DNA of 29,844 nt. Source: DASQPE01 sp964519805. Its GTDB lineage: Bacteria > Gemmatimonadota > Gemmatimonadetes > Gemmatimonadales > GWC2-71-9. The notes under the pieces were generated by a model. The model did not search any database and was not told the origin of the DNA. It saw only the letters and a list, made by a program, of their open reading frames with translations. The stretch lies in NCBI GenBank assembly GCA_964519805.1, contig CAZFKN010000030.1, positions 1 to 29,844 on the forward strand, read 5' to 3'. Below are positions 1 through 7,857 of the stretch, piece after piece. A program made the position numbers and the translations under genes. The stretch's first letter is position 1. Each line of letters begins with the position of its first letter.

Positions 1-1032
1 CATGAAGCGGGCGGGAAACGACAGACTCATCGCGGCCCGACTCAGCGTGACCACGCCGTCTTCCAGTGGTTGCCGCAGCGCTTCCAGGACGTTGCGCCGG
101 AACTCCGGCAGCTCATCGAGAAAGAGCACGCCGGCGTGGCTCAGGCTCACCTCACCCGGCCGAGGCCACGACCCGCCGCCGATCATGCCCGCGTCGCTCA
201 CCGTGTGATGCGGCGCGCGGAACGGTCGCGTCGCGACGAGCGGCAAACCGGGCGCCAGGGTACCGGCCACACTGTGGATTTTCGTGGCCTCGATCGCCTC
301 GGCGAGGCTCAGACTTGGCAAGATCGTGGGCAGCCGCCGCGCGAGCATCGTCTTCCCCGCGCCGGGCGACCCGGTCATCAGCACGTTGTGACCGCCTGCC
401 GCCGCGATCTCCAGCGCGCGCTTCGCCACCGCCTGGCTCCGGACCTCCGCGAAGTCCACCGTGTCTTCCGCCGCCTGCCGCAGCGCGGCGTCGGCGTCAG
501 CCCGCACGACCTGAAGGTCGGCGCGGCCGGCGAGAAATCCGCACACCTCGGCCAGCGTCGTCGCCGCCCGGACCTCCAGCCCGTCCACCAGCGCCGCCTC
601 GGCCGCGTTCACCGCGGGAAGCACCACGCACCGTGCGCCGGCCGCGCGGGCGCAGAGTGCCACCGGCAGCGCGCCCCGCACCGGTCGGAGATCGCCCTCG
701 AGGCCGATCTCGCCCAGCACGAGCAAATCGCCCAGCCGGTCGCTCGGCACCTGCTCACTCGCGACCAGGATGCCGAGCGCGATGGCGAGGTCGAACCCGG
801 AGCCGGCCTTCGGCCGGTCGGCCGGGGCCAGGTTGATGGTGATTCGCCGGAGGGGGAACTCGTACCCGGCGTTCAGGATGGCGGCGTGCACCCGCTCGCG
901 CCCCTCTTTGACGGCGCTCTGCGGCAGCCCCACGGTGGAGAGCGAGGGTAGTCCATTGGAGAGATCAACTTCGACTTCGACCGGATAGGCATCGACGCCG
1001 AGCACGGCGGCGGAACGGACGCGAGCGAGCAT
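1..1032 (-). CDS. comM: ComM/YifB family Mg-chelatase-like AAA+ ATPase (partial, 3' end outside window)
   Basis: Translating the minus strand from the ATG at 1032 gives 344 uninterrupted codons to the window edge. The N-terminus (MLARVRSAAVLGVDAYPVEV, then a GLP.lstVGLPQSAVKE stretch) is the Lon-protease-like domain typical of YifB/ComM. A Walker A motif (GSPGAGKT) lies near residue 219, followed by APHHTVSDAGMIGGG and a Walker B-like VLFLDELPEF near residue 302. The family is about 500 residues long, so roughly the last third is missing. ComM is a hexameric DNA helicase that drives branch migration during natural transformation; other homologues are annotated as Mg-chelatase-related. The gene lies 180 bp downstream of the HExxH gene on the same strand. 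That spacer holds a heptad repeat array and a palindrome cluster. Family assignment is firm; a role in transformation here is inferred. Confidence 0.93.
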   Translation of the reverse strand, partial: MLARVRSAAVLGVDAYPVEVEVDLSNGLPSLSTVGLPQSAVKEGRERVHAAILNAGYEFPLRRITINLAPADRPKAGSGFDLAIALGILVASEQVPSDRLGDLLVLGEIGLEGDLRPVRGALPVALCARAAGARCVVLPAVNAAEAALVDGLEVRAATTLAEVCGFLAGRADLQVVRADADAALRQAAEDTVDFAEVRSQAVAKRALEIAAAGGHNVLMTGSPGAGKTMLARRLPTILPSLSLAEAIEATKIHSVAGTLAPGLPLVATRPFRAPHHTVSDAGMIGGGSWPRPGEVSLSHAGVLFLDELPEFRRNVLEALRQPLEDGVVTLSRAAMSLSFPARFM

Positions 1033-1097
1033 GACGGCGGCTGGTGGCGAGGTTGTCGAGAGTAGCCACCCGCTCGGCCTGGACAATCACCCGCCGC

Positions 1098-1121
1098 GCG
1101 CCGGCCGGCGCCAAATGGCGC
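1098..1121. promoter_or_regulatory. Two abutting palindromes upstream of comM
   Basis: GCGCCGGCCGGCGC (1098-1111) is a perfect 14-bp palindrome. Its last bases are shared with a second inverted repeat, GCGCCA-AA-TGGCGC (1108-1121). The pair lies 66-89 bp upstream of the comM start codon on the minus strand. It could be an operator or a 5'-UTR hairpin. GC-rich genomes produce such palindromes by chance, so the functional claim is weak. Confidence 0.35.
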
Positions 1122-1167
1122 GCTCGACACCCCCGCATCGCAACACTCCGTGTCCCCGCCGCGCGCC

Positions 1168-1223
1168 CTCTTACCTCTTAGCTCTCCCTGTTCACCGTTC
1201 ACCGTTTACCGTTCACCGTCTCT
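1168..1223 (-). repeat. Degenerate 7-bp tandem repeat array, locus 1
   Basis: Eight consecutive 7-bp units can be laid out without gaps. Read in the sense of the upstream minus-strand gene, the core units are GGTGAAC and GGTAAAC, followed by AGGGAGA, GCTAAGA and GGTAAGA type units. The TGA stop codon of the HExxH gene (1215-1213) lies inside one of the first units. Most units contain TGA or TAA, so all three sense frames are closed within about 21 nt. No inverted copy is present here, unlike at the loci near 20133 and 28768. Confidence 0.8.
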
Positions 1224-1662
1224 CCTTCCCGCACTGTTCTTTCAGCATGGCAAGGACGTCCAGCCGATTCTCCATCGCCCCCGCCTGCGCCGAGATCCGG
1301 AGCGCGTACTCCCGCATCGTCGCATCCCGGTCCCCGCCGCGTTTCTTCACCACCTGCCATTGCGCGCAGTACGCCGGGATCTCCACCTCCACGACCCGCC
1401 GCGCCGACACCAGACTCGCGAAGAACGCCTCGCAGCTCGCCGCTTCCTCCGCCTGGCGCCGGTGCACGGCCTCGTGCGCGAGCACCTCGTCCGCCTGTGG
1501 CGTTCCCACGATATCCGCCCGAATCCAGGTTTCGGCGAGGCCTGCCCGACAAAAAGTGTAGCCGAGGTATCCGTTGGGAATTGCCGGCCCGCGTACCTCT
1601 GCGACGCTTTGTGCCTGTACCGGCCCGGCGACGATCAAGGCAAGAAGCCACAATCGCTTCAC
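1213..1662 (-). CDS. Small exported protein with an HExxH (zincin-like) motif
   Basis: This is a 149-residue product. The GTG at 1662 is chosen as start because a strong Shine-Dalgarno AGGAGG lies 6 nt upstream. It also places a clear signal peptide (VKRLWLLALIVAGPVQAQ) at the N-terminus; the open frame continues to 1755 without such support. The mature protein contains HEAVHRRQAEEA, an HExxH motif as found in zinc metallopeptidases, in the middle of the chain. It also has four cysteines (FCRAG, SCEAF, YCAQW, EQCGK) that could form two disulfides. A third zinc ligand is not obvious, so proteolytic activity is unproven. I do not recognise a named family. The stop codon is embedded in the heptad repeat array. 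Confidence 0.72.
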   Translation of the reverse strand: MKRLWLLALIVAGPVQAQSVAEVRGPAIPNGYLGYTFCRAGLAETWIRADIVGTPQADEVLAHEAVHRRQAEEAASCEAFFASLVSARRVVEVEIPAYCAQWQVVKKRGGDRDATMREYALRISAQAGAMENRLDVLAMLKEQCGKERR

Positions 1663-1734
1663 GCGTCCCTCCTGGGAGGATTCGAATGCCAACCCGTTGC
1701 CGGCCGGGGGCGGGTGCGGCCCCGGTTTTGCCTG

Positions 1735-1740
1735 ATCATA
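1735..1740 (-). promoter_or_regulatory. Possible -10 element for the HExxH gene
   Basis: On the minus strand the sequence is TATGAT, a 5 of 6 match to the bacterial -10 consensus. It lies in an AT-richer patch of the 179-bp divergent spacer, about 75 bp upstream of the GTG start. No convincing -35 lies 16-18 bp further upstream, so this is a weak call. Confidence 0.25.
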
Positions 1741-1841
1741 GCCCCCGAACAACACAAGTGGCGTCGTGACGGCGCTTTAGACCCCGACGCCTCTCCGGCA
1801 ACAAACAGGAGTCGCTGGCAATTCGCGGCAAGCCTTTCCCT

Positions 1842-3206
1842 ATGATGCAACGCCTCGGCACACTCGCACTCGTGGCAGGCCTCTCCTTCGTGTCCGGAGG
1901 GTGGCTGCTGCATCGCGAGTCGACCGAGCGCGAGGCGCTCTACGAGCAGGCGCGCGTGCTGGAGACCGTGCTCTCGGTCATCCACGATCACTCGCTCGAC
2001 TCCCCCGATCAGACCGAGATGTTCGAGAACACCGCCCGGACGCTGGTCTCGCAGCTCAAGGACCCTTACGCCGAGCTGCTGGTCGGCGAGGGCTATCGGC
2101 AGTTCAGCCGCCAGATGTCCGGCACCGGCGAGCTCGACTCGCCGGAGAACCGCGCCGCCAAGCGCGGCGTGCGCGTCCCCGCGACATCGCCCGGCGTGAT
2201 GCTCACTTCCACCACCGGCTACGTGGCGCTGCATTCGCTGAGCGAGGGCTCCGCCGACGAGCTGCAGGGCACGGTGTGGGACCTCCGGAAGCGGGGCATG
2301 CGGACGCTGGTGCTCGATCTGCGGAACAACCCCGGCGGTCTGATCAAGCAGGGCGTCCAGGTGGCCGAGCTCTTCCTGGCCAAGGGCGATACGATCGTGC
2401 GCACTCGCGGGCGCACAGCGGAGCACTCCAAGACGTACGTCGCCGCCATCGGCTCGCGCTGGCCCGATCTCGGGCTCGTGCTGCTGGTGAACGACGGGAC
2501 CGCCAGCTCCGCCGAGCTGATTGCCGGCGCGCTGCAGGACCATGACCGTGCGGTGATCGTGGGTCTGCCGACCTACGGCAAGGGTGTGCTCCAGACGACG
2601 TACCCGCTCGACAGCGACATGGCGATAAAGCTCACGACCGCGCGCTGGTTCACGCCCAGCGGACGCACCGTCAATCGGGCACGGACCCATTCCGACAGCG
2701 TGCTCGCCGATGCGCGCCTTCTCGCCACGATGCGCGGCGTCCGGTTCCGCACCGACCGGGGGCGTCCGCTCCCCGAGGGCAAAGGCATTCAGCCCGATCT
2801 GATCGTTCGGCGGGACGCGTACACGGCCGGCGAGCGGGCGTTCCTGGATTCGCTGGGGAGCAACTACGCTGCCTTCCGGGGAGCGCTCGCCGATTGCGCC
2901 GTGGCGGTAAAGGCGGAGGCGGAGCTCAGCTCCGAGGACTTCGCGGTGACGCCGGCGATGCGGGAACGGGTTCGCGCCGAGTTGGCGGCCCGGGACGTCC
3001 GCGTGGCGCCGACCGTCTTCGACAGTGCCGCAACCTACGTGGACCGCCAGTTGGGCTATGAGGTCGCCCGCGAGGTGTTCGGTGACGCCGCCGCCAGCCG
3101 GCGCCGGCTGCTGGACGATCGGCAGATGCAGGCGGCGCTCGATCTTCTCGCCCGCGGCTCCACCGAAGATGAGTTGATCCGCCTCGCCCTGGCGACGACG
3201 AACTAA
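1842..3206 (+). CDS. S41 family C-terminal processing peptidase, apparently lacking its PDZ domain
   Basis: The product has 454 residues. An N-terminal hydrophobic segment (residues 5-22) anchors or exports it. The S41 core follows: GYVALHSLSEGSADEL (126-141), VLDLRNNPGGL (157-167), NDGTASSAEL (217-226) and TYGKGVLQ (244-251). By alignment with Prc/CtpA spacing, the catalytic residues are Ser222, Lys247 (25 residues later) and Gln251. CtpA proteases normally carry an 80-90 residue PDZ domain between the DPY.. helix and the GY.... strand. Here only about 30 residues (93-125) lie between DPYAELLVGEGYRQF and TTGYVAL. A C-terminal extension of about 130 residues follows the core. The alternative start at the adjacent ATG (1845) differs by one residue. 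The stop overlaps the convergent kinase gene by 4 bp. Confidence 0.9.
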   Translation: MMQRLGTLALVAGLSFVSGGWLLHRESTEREALYEQARVLETVLSVIHDHSLDSPDQTEMFENTARTLVSQLKDPYAELLVGEGYRQFSRQMSGTGELDSPENRAAKRGVRVPATSPGVMLTSTTGYVALHSLSEGSADELQGTVWDLRKRGMRTLVLDLRNNPGGLIKQGVQVAELFLAKGDTIVRTRGRTAEHSKTYVAAIGSRWPDLGLVLLVNDGTASSAELIAGALQDHDRAVIVGLPTYGKGVLQTTYPLDSDMAIKLTTARWFTPSGRTVNRARTHSDSVLADARLLATMRGVRFRTDRGRPLPEGKGIQPDLIVRRDAYTAGERAFLDSLGSNYAAFRGALADCAVAVKAEAELSSEDFAVTPAMRERVRAELAARDVRVAPTVFDSAATYVDRQLGYEVAREVFGDAAASRRRLLDDRQMQAALDLLARGSTEDELIRLALATTN

Positions 3207-6200
3207 AGCCCCGCCGACCGCGCCGGGAGGCTCACCGCCGGCAACCGCACGACCACCGTCGTTCCCTGCCCCACGACCGACTCCACGTCCACCGTTCCGC
3301 CCCAGCTGTCCACCAGCCGCCGCACGATCGCGAGCCCCAGCCCCGATCCGCTCGTCGTCGTGGAGAACCTCGGCTCGAAGATGCGGGGCAGCAGGTCGGG
3401 CGGGACGCCGGAGCCGTCATCCCGCACCTCCAGCCGCCCCGGCGCCACCGCGACGACGATCGCGCGCGCACCGGCGTTGCGCGCGTTCTCCAGGAGGTTC
3501 ACCAGGACTTCCTTGATTTCGTCCCGGCGTGCGTCGCCGAACGCGACCCCCGGGGCCTCGAGTCGCACAGTGGCAGCGCCCTCTCCGGCCAGCTGGTAGA
3601 GCTGGACGACCTCGTCGGCCACCTCCGCCAGGTCGACCGCCTCGAGTGGCTCCTGCGCCGGCCCCGGTGCGGCGAACCGGCTGAACGCCCGCGCGATCGT
3701 GTCCAGCCGGTCGATCTCGCCGAGGATTCGGTGCGCGGTGTCTTCGAGGGTCCCGTCGAATTCGCTTGGTCGGTCGCGCCAGACACGGCGCAGATGCTGC
3801 ACGCCGAGCCGCATCGGCGTGAGCGGGTTCTTGATCTCGTGCGCCACCTGCCGCGCCATCTCACCCCAGGCCAGCACCCGTTCCGCGCGGGAGATGTCGC
3901 TCACGTCGGTCAACGCCAGCACCGCCCCGCGGAGGTCCGGCCCCAGGGCGGCGAGCTGCACCGTCAGCCGGCGCCCTCCGACCGTCAGCTCGGCACTGGC
4001 CCCGGGCAATTCCGGCGCGGCCAGGAACGCCCGCACCGCCTCCGCCAACGGCCGCCACCCGGCATCCAGCCGCTCCAGCAGTGGATCCCCCTCGGCGAGG
4101 GGAACCCCAAGCAGGTCGACCGCCTGCCGGTTCGCGATGATGACCCGCCCGTCCGGGTCCAGGCCCACCACACCGGTGGCGACCGTCGCGAGGACCGTGG
4201 CGGTCCGGTGCCGCGCTTCCTCCAGCGCGCTCTGGCTCGAGCGGATGTCGGCCGCCATCCGCTCGAACGCGCCGAACACCGGCTCGAACTCGAGCGGCGG
4301 ATGCGCCGAGTGCGCCGGCATCGCCTGGCCCCGACCGAGCGCGATGGCCGAGCGCCGAAGCTCCGACACCGGGCGCGAGAGCGCGAGAGCGGCTCGCCGC
4401 GCACCGATGAGCGCGGCGACGACGCCGATGATCGTGGCGAGTAGAAGGACGAGTGCCAGATCGAGCTGCCGGGCGCCGAGATTCGAGTCGTCCGCCACCT
4501 GCGGCGTCGCCAGCACCCCCACCGTGGCGGGGATGCCCGGCTGGACCACCCGGAATCCCACGCGCTCGCCCAACTCGGGCATCGGGCCGCCCCGGGTCAG
4601 CTCCAGCTGCCCGACGATGGCGAGGGCGCGGAACGCGACCGGATCCATCAGCTGTCCCACCACGCCCAGGTCCTGGAGCACCGGCGCGCTCGTCGCGGCC
4701 AGGGCGCCGCCGCGGTACAGCGCCAGGTCGGCATCGACTCGCCGGCTCAGCTCGCGCAGCTGGTCCTCGAGGCCCGCCCCGCGTGACCGCTCGAGCCCCG
4801 GGGCACCCAGCGCGGCGTCGCGGAGCGTCTGGGTGATCAGCAGATCGCGCCCGCGCTCGGCCTCGGCCGCGAGGCGCACGAAGCCCCAGATCGAAAACCC
4901 CACGGTCGGGAGCATGAAGAACACCGCCAGTGTCACCGCCAAGCGGAAGCGGAACGATCGGGCCAGACTGCGCCAGCGCGGAAGCGCGGGCGGCGCCCCA
5001 GCCACGAACTCGGCGAGCAGCCACGCGAAAGCCAGCACGCCCACGTCGAACAGTACGACCAGAACGCCGCGAACCGAGACCGGCAACGGACCGCGGAGAT
5101 CGATCGCCGCCCGCACCTCGCGGGGACCGCCCGGAAGGTCCAGGCGCCGCTCAGCCCGGAGCGTCCATCCCTCCCGCCGCCAGCGCAGCGCGTCGCCTTC
5201 GGGGGCCGCCATGGGGGACGGAGGCGCCAGGGTGAGTTGATAGAGCGTCGAGGTTCGCCGGTCGGGATCGAGCAGCCGTCCCAGGCGGCCCGGCGGCACC
5301 AGGCGCGAGCGCGGCCCCACCGCGACCGTCATGACGGAGCCCGGCGCCACGCGGACCGCCAGCACGTAGTGGACGCCGGGCAGGCGGCGGAGCGGCATCA
5401 CCCGCTGGGTCTGCGCCGCAGGCACGCCTCGGACGATCGCGGCGAGCAGCGGTAGCGGCACGTCGAGCGAGTCGAGCGGCAATTCCTCGCGCAGCGCGCC
5501 GTCTCGACTCCAGAGCGCGAGGTGCGCGGGGTACGACTGCTCGCCGAGCTGGGACTCGCCCCAGAGCGCATACATCTCCGACGCCGTGCTGGGTGATGGG
5601 CCCCGGCGGACCGCGTCGCCGAATCCCTCCAGCAGCGGGAGCGCCAGCGGGTCGGGCTCGGGGCCGAGACGCGCCACGTCGCGCTGGGCTACCTGAAGCC
5701 GTCCCGCCAGCTCGGCGCCCCAGGTGGCGAGGGCCGCCGAGCTGCCCGCAACCAGGCCGATTCCCAGAATGGTCGCGGAGCGGGGCGCGGGCAGCGCCAC
5801 CAGCAGCAACGCCGGCGCCCACAGGAAGGGATACCAGTCGGGCCAGCCGTCCGGGCTCCAGCCGAACAGGCCGACGATCGACGCCACGAGAGCGATCGCC
5901 ACCCCCGTCGGCACCCGCCAACGGTCGCCCGGCTGCTCCGTGCCACGGAACAGCGCCGCCGCCACCACGATCGGGGCGGACGCGGCGAACAGGAGCGTCA
6001 GTTCCCACGAGAGCCAGAGCCCCGGCGGGGCGCCGCGTGCGGGCGGCGTGATCCCGCGCGCCAACGCGATGACCAGCGACGGCGACGCGAGCAGGAGCAC
6101 GATCGCGGCGGCAAGCCCGTACCACCGGCGCGGAGGACGCCGGAGCCAGAGCCACACGCCGCCCAGCGTCAGCAGTCCGCCGGCCAGCCCGAGCGCGCCC

Positions 6201-7216
6201 GCCGATCCCGAAAGCGGACCCAGGATCGGTCGGAAGAAGGTCGCCGGCGAGAAGAGGGCTTGTGCCCCGAGCGCTGCGCCGATCGGCGCGCGGGCCGCGA
6301 GCCAGACCACGAATCCGAGGACGACGTAGCGCTCGAGCGGCCGGGGAGCGAGCGAGAACGCGAGAGCAAGCACGAGCAGCAGGAGCCAGGTGGCCGCCCG
6401 ACCTCCGCGCTCGAAGGCCAGCTCCTTGGCCGTGCCCTGCTCCGGCGGCACCGCCAACGCGGAGAGGAGCCGCGACCCTCCGGGTCCCGGCTCCTCATAG
6501 CGGAACAGATCCCGCTTGCCGGGGGCGTTGCCCGGTGGATAGAAGATGAAGGAGACGTCGGTCTGCCGACGGAGAATCTCGGCCAGGCTCCGATCGCGCT
6601 CCGGCACCGACGCGTGCGCCCACACCAGCACCGAGGCCACCGCCACGCGCCCGCCGGCCGAGTGGCGCCGCGCCTCCAGCACGACGTAATATCCCGTCGT
6701 CCGAACGGCGATCGAATCGCCGTCGGCCACGGGCGCCAGGCGGTGCTGTCCAGCCCAGGCCCAGGGCATGCCGGTGGAGTCGAGCACCACCACGCCCATC
6801 TCCGGTCCGAAGACGGGCACCGCGCGGGCAAGGCGCCGGAACGCCGCGTCGCGGTCGCCGACGCCGGCCTCGCTCCCTTCGGCCGCGAGCTGGTTGACGC
6901 CTGCGTAGGCGAGGTGGAGGCTTCGGGCAAGCGCGTCCGATGCCGACTCCACGGCGCGCGCCCGTTCCTGGTCCCACGCGGTTTCGACTGCGTGGAGCCG
7001 CAGGTGGGCGATGGTGAGCCCGACGACGAGCGCGCTGATCGCGACGATCAACGCCCGGCGCCGCAAACCCGACCAGGGCTGGAGCGCCGCGATCGCGGCG
7101 GCACCGGCGATCCAGCTGGCCACGACCCATGCCGCCGACGGTTGGCGCAGCCACTCGGCGGCGGCGGTGCCCACGACCAGCACGAGCACCGCCCACCAGC
7201 GAGCGAGATGCCTCAC
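3203..7216 (-). CDS. Very large membrane-bound sensor histidine kinase (NtrY-like C-terminus, orphan)
   Basis: The GTG at 7216 gives 1337 residues beginning VRHLARWWAVLVLVV. The frame stays open upstream but would run through the divergent gene. Layout: three TM helices (about 9-75); a first extracytoplasmic domain (about 75-270); a bundle of six or seven TM helices (about 275-500); a second extracytoplasmic region (about 500-710); two TM segments (about 715-780); a third short extracytoplasmic loop; a last TM near 920; HAMP (about 940-990); PAS (about 1000-1110). HisKA follows with the H-box HEIKNPLTPM (His1126), then HATPase_c with NLLENARNAGA, DDGSGV and SGSGLGLAIV. The H-box and PAS arrangement resembles NtrY. 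No response regulator is adjacent, so the partner and signal are unknown. The stop overlaps the S41 gene. Confidence 0.92.
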   Translation of the reverse strand: MRHLARWWAVLVLVVGTAAAEWLRQPSAAWVVASWIAGAAAIAALQPWSGLRRRALIVAISALVVGLTIAHLRLHAVETAWDQERARAVESASDALARSLHLAYAGVNQLAAEGSEAGVGDRDAAFRRLARAVPVFGPEMGVVVLDSTGMPWAWAGQHRLAPVADGDSIAVRTTGYYVVLEARRHSAGGRVAVASVLVWAHASVPERDRSLAEILRRQTDVSFIFYPPGNAPGKRDLFRYEEPGPGGSRLLSALAVPPEQGTAKELAFERGGRAATWLLLLVLALAFSLAPRPLERYVVLGFVVWLAARAPIGAALGAQALFSPATFFRPILGPLSGSAGALGLAGGLLTLGGVWLWLRRPPRRWYGLAAAIVLLLASPSLVIALARGITPPARGAPPGLWLSWELTLLFAASAPIVVAAALFRGTEQPGDRWRVPTGVAIALVASIVGLFGWSPDGWPDWYPFLWAPALLLVALPAPRSATILGIGLVAGSSAALATWGAELAGRLQVAQRDVARLGPEPDPLALPLLEGFGDAVRRGPSPSTASEMYALWGESQLGEQSYPAHLALWSRDGALREELPLDSLDVPLPLLAAIVRGVPAAQTQRVMPLRRLPGVHYVLAVRVAPGSVMTVAVGPRSRLVPPGRLGRLLDPDRRTSTLYQLTLAPPSPMAAPEGDALRWRREGWTLRAERRLDLPGGPREVRAAIDLRGPLPVSVRGVLVVLFDVGVLAFAWLLAEFVAGAPPALPRWRSLARSFRFRLAVTLAVFFMLPTVGFSIWGFVRLAAEAERGRDLLITQTLRDAALGAPGLERSRGAGLEDQLRELSRRVDADLALYRGGALAATSAPVLQDLGVVGQLMDPVAFRALAIVGQLELTRGGPMPELGERVGFRVVQPGIPATVGVLATPQVADDSNLGARQLDLALVLLLATIIGVVAALIGARRAALALSRPVSELRRSAIALGRGQAMPAHSAHPPLEFEPVFGAFERMAADIRSSQSALEEARHRTATVLATVATGVVGLDPDGRVIIANRQAVDLLGVPLAEGDPLLERLDAGWRPLAEAVRAFLAAPELPGASAELTVGGRRLTVQLAALGPDLRGAVLALTDVSDISRAERVLAWGEMARQVAHEIKNPLTPMRLGVQHLRRVWRDRPSEFDGTLEDTAHRILGEIDRLDTIARAFSRFAAPGPAQEPLEAVDLAEVADEVVQLYQLAGEGAATVRLEAPGVAFGDARRDEIKEVLVNLLENARNAGARAIVVAVAPGRLEVRDDGSGVPPDLLPRIFEPRFSTTTSGSGLGLAIVRRLVDSWGGTVDVESVVGQGTTVVVRLPAVSLPARSAGL

Positions 7217-7243
7217 GAGCCTCGTCCTTGGCGCCTGAAGGAG

Positions 7244-7840
7244 ATGACGCCCGTCGCGGTGCGGGACCGCCTCCACGCGCGACCCGCGCTGCTGGTGCCG
7301 GTCGGCACCACCGAGCAGCACGGCCCGCACCTGCCGCTCGGTTGCGACAGCATCATCGTCGAGCGGCTCGCCGACGATCTGTCGGCCGCAACCGGCATCC
7401 CCCGCGCGCCCGCCATCGAGTACGGCGTGCAGCCTCCGTCCCACCCGCTGCCCGGTGGCGCAGCCCTCCGTCGAAAGACGCTGCATCGGGTCATGAACGA
7501 ACTTATCGAGTCCTGGGAGGACGGGGCAGGCGTCCGTGAGTTCATGATCCTCACCGCCCAGGCCGACGACGCCCACCTCGAGGCCTTGAGCACCATCCGC
7601 ACGGCGGCCGCCTCGGTGGTCGTCCTGGACGTCTTCGCGCTCGAATTCGGCGATCGGCTGGTCTCGCCTCGACCGAAGGCCGTGGGCGGCGAGCTGGATA
7701 CCTCGCTTCTGCTCCATCTCAAGCCCGATCTCGTCGCGACCGATCTCATTCCGCCCGACCTCCCGGCCTCGGCCACCAAGGGGGAAGCTCTGTATAGATT
7801 CATCTTCGAGCGTTTGAACCAGCGGCTTCTCCGCCCCTGA
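7244..7840 (+). CDS. Creatininase family protein with a degenerate metal site
   Basis: The product has 198 residues, shorter than the usual 230-260 of the family. The N-terminal signature VPVGTTEQHGPHLPLGCDS matches creatininase/MftE amidohydrolases and keeps the Glu, His and Asp metal ligands. The later segment that normally reads NGHGGN is TAQADDAHLEAL here, with Gln in the usual His position. The segment usually containing HAGE.ETS reads AVGGELDTSLLL, keeping the Glu but not the His. It may be a catalytically altered or inactive member. The ATG at 7244 sits directly behind GAAGGAG, closer than ideal, so the exact start is uncertain. It is divergent from the kinase gene, with 27 bp between start codons. 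Confidence 0.8.
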   Translation: MTPVAVRDRLHARPALLVPVGTTEQHGPHLPLGCDSIIVERLADDLSAATGIPRAPAIEYGVQPPSHPLPGGAALRRKTLHRVMNELIESWEDGAGVREFMILTAQADDAHLEALSTIRTAAASVVVLDVFALEFGDRLVSPRPKAVGGELDTSLLLHLKPDLVATDLIPPDLPASATKGEALYRFIFERLNQRLLRP

Positions 7841-7857
7841 CCGGGACATCGCCCGCC

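Noticed and set aside
1189..1216. GTTCACC repeats resembling actinobacterial PHO boxes
   Set aside because: The period is 7 bp rather than 11 bp, and the units grade into other heptamers of the same array. The heptad repeat explanation fits better.
1168..1223. Possible CRISPR array
   Set aside because: The repeats are 7 bp without spacers, degenerate, and no cas gene is present in the window.
1674..1690. GGATTCGAATGCC, resembling the T arm of a tRNA
   Set aside because: The flanking bases do not form a T stem, and no acceptor stem, anticodon arm or D arm can be drawn around it.
3699..5240. Long plus-strand open frame of 513 codons opposite the kinase
   Set aside because: The translation is Arg/Ser/Ala-rich low-complexity sequence with no motif, typical of a shadow of a GC-rich gene. 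The minus strand encodes clear kinase domains.
7217..7849. Extension of the kinase reading frame to 1548 residues on the minus strand
   Set aside because: The extra 211 codons lie antisense to the creatininase-family gene, whose motifs are clear, and have no recognisable domain. High GC content leaves antisense frames open.
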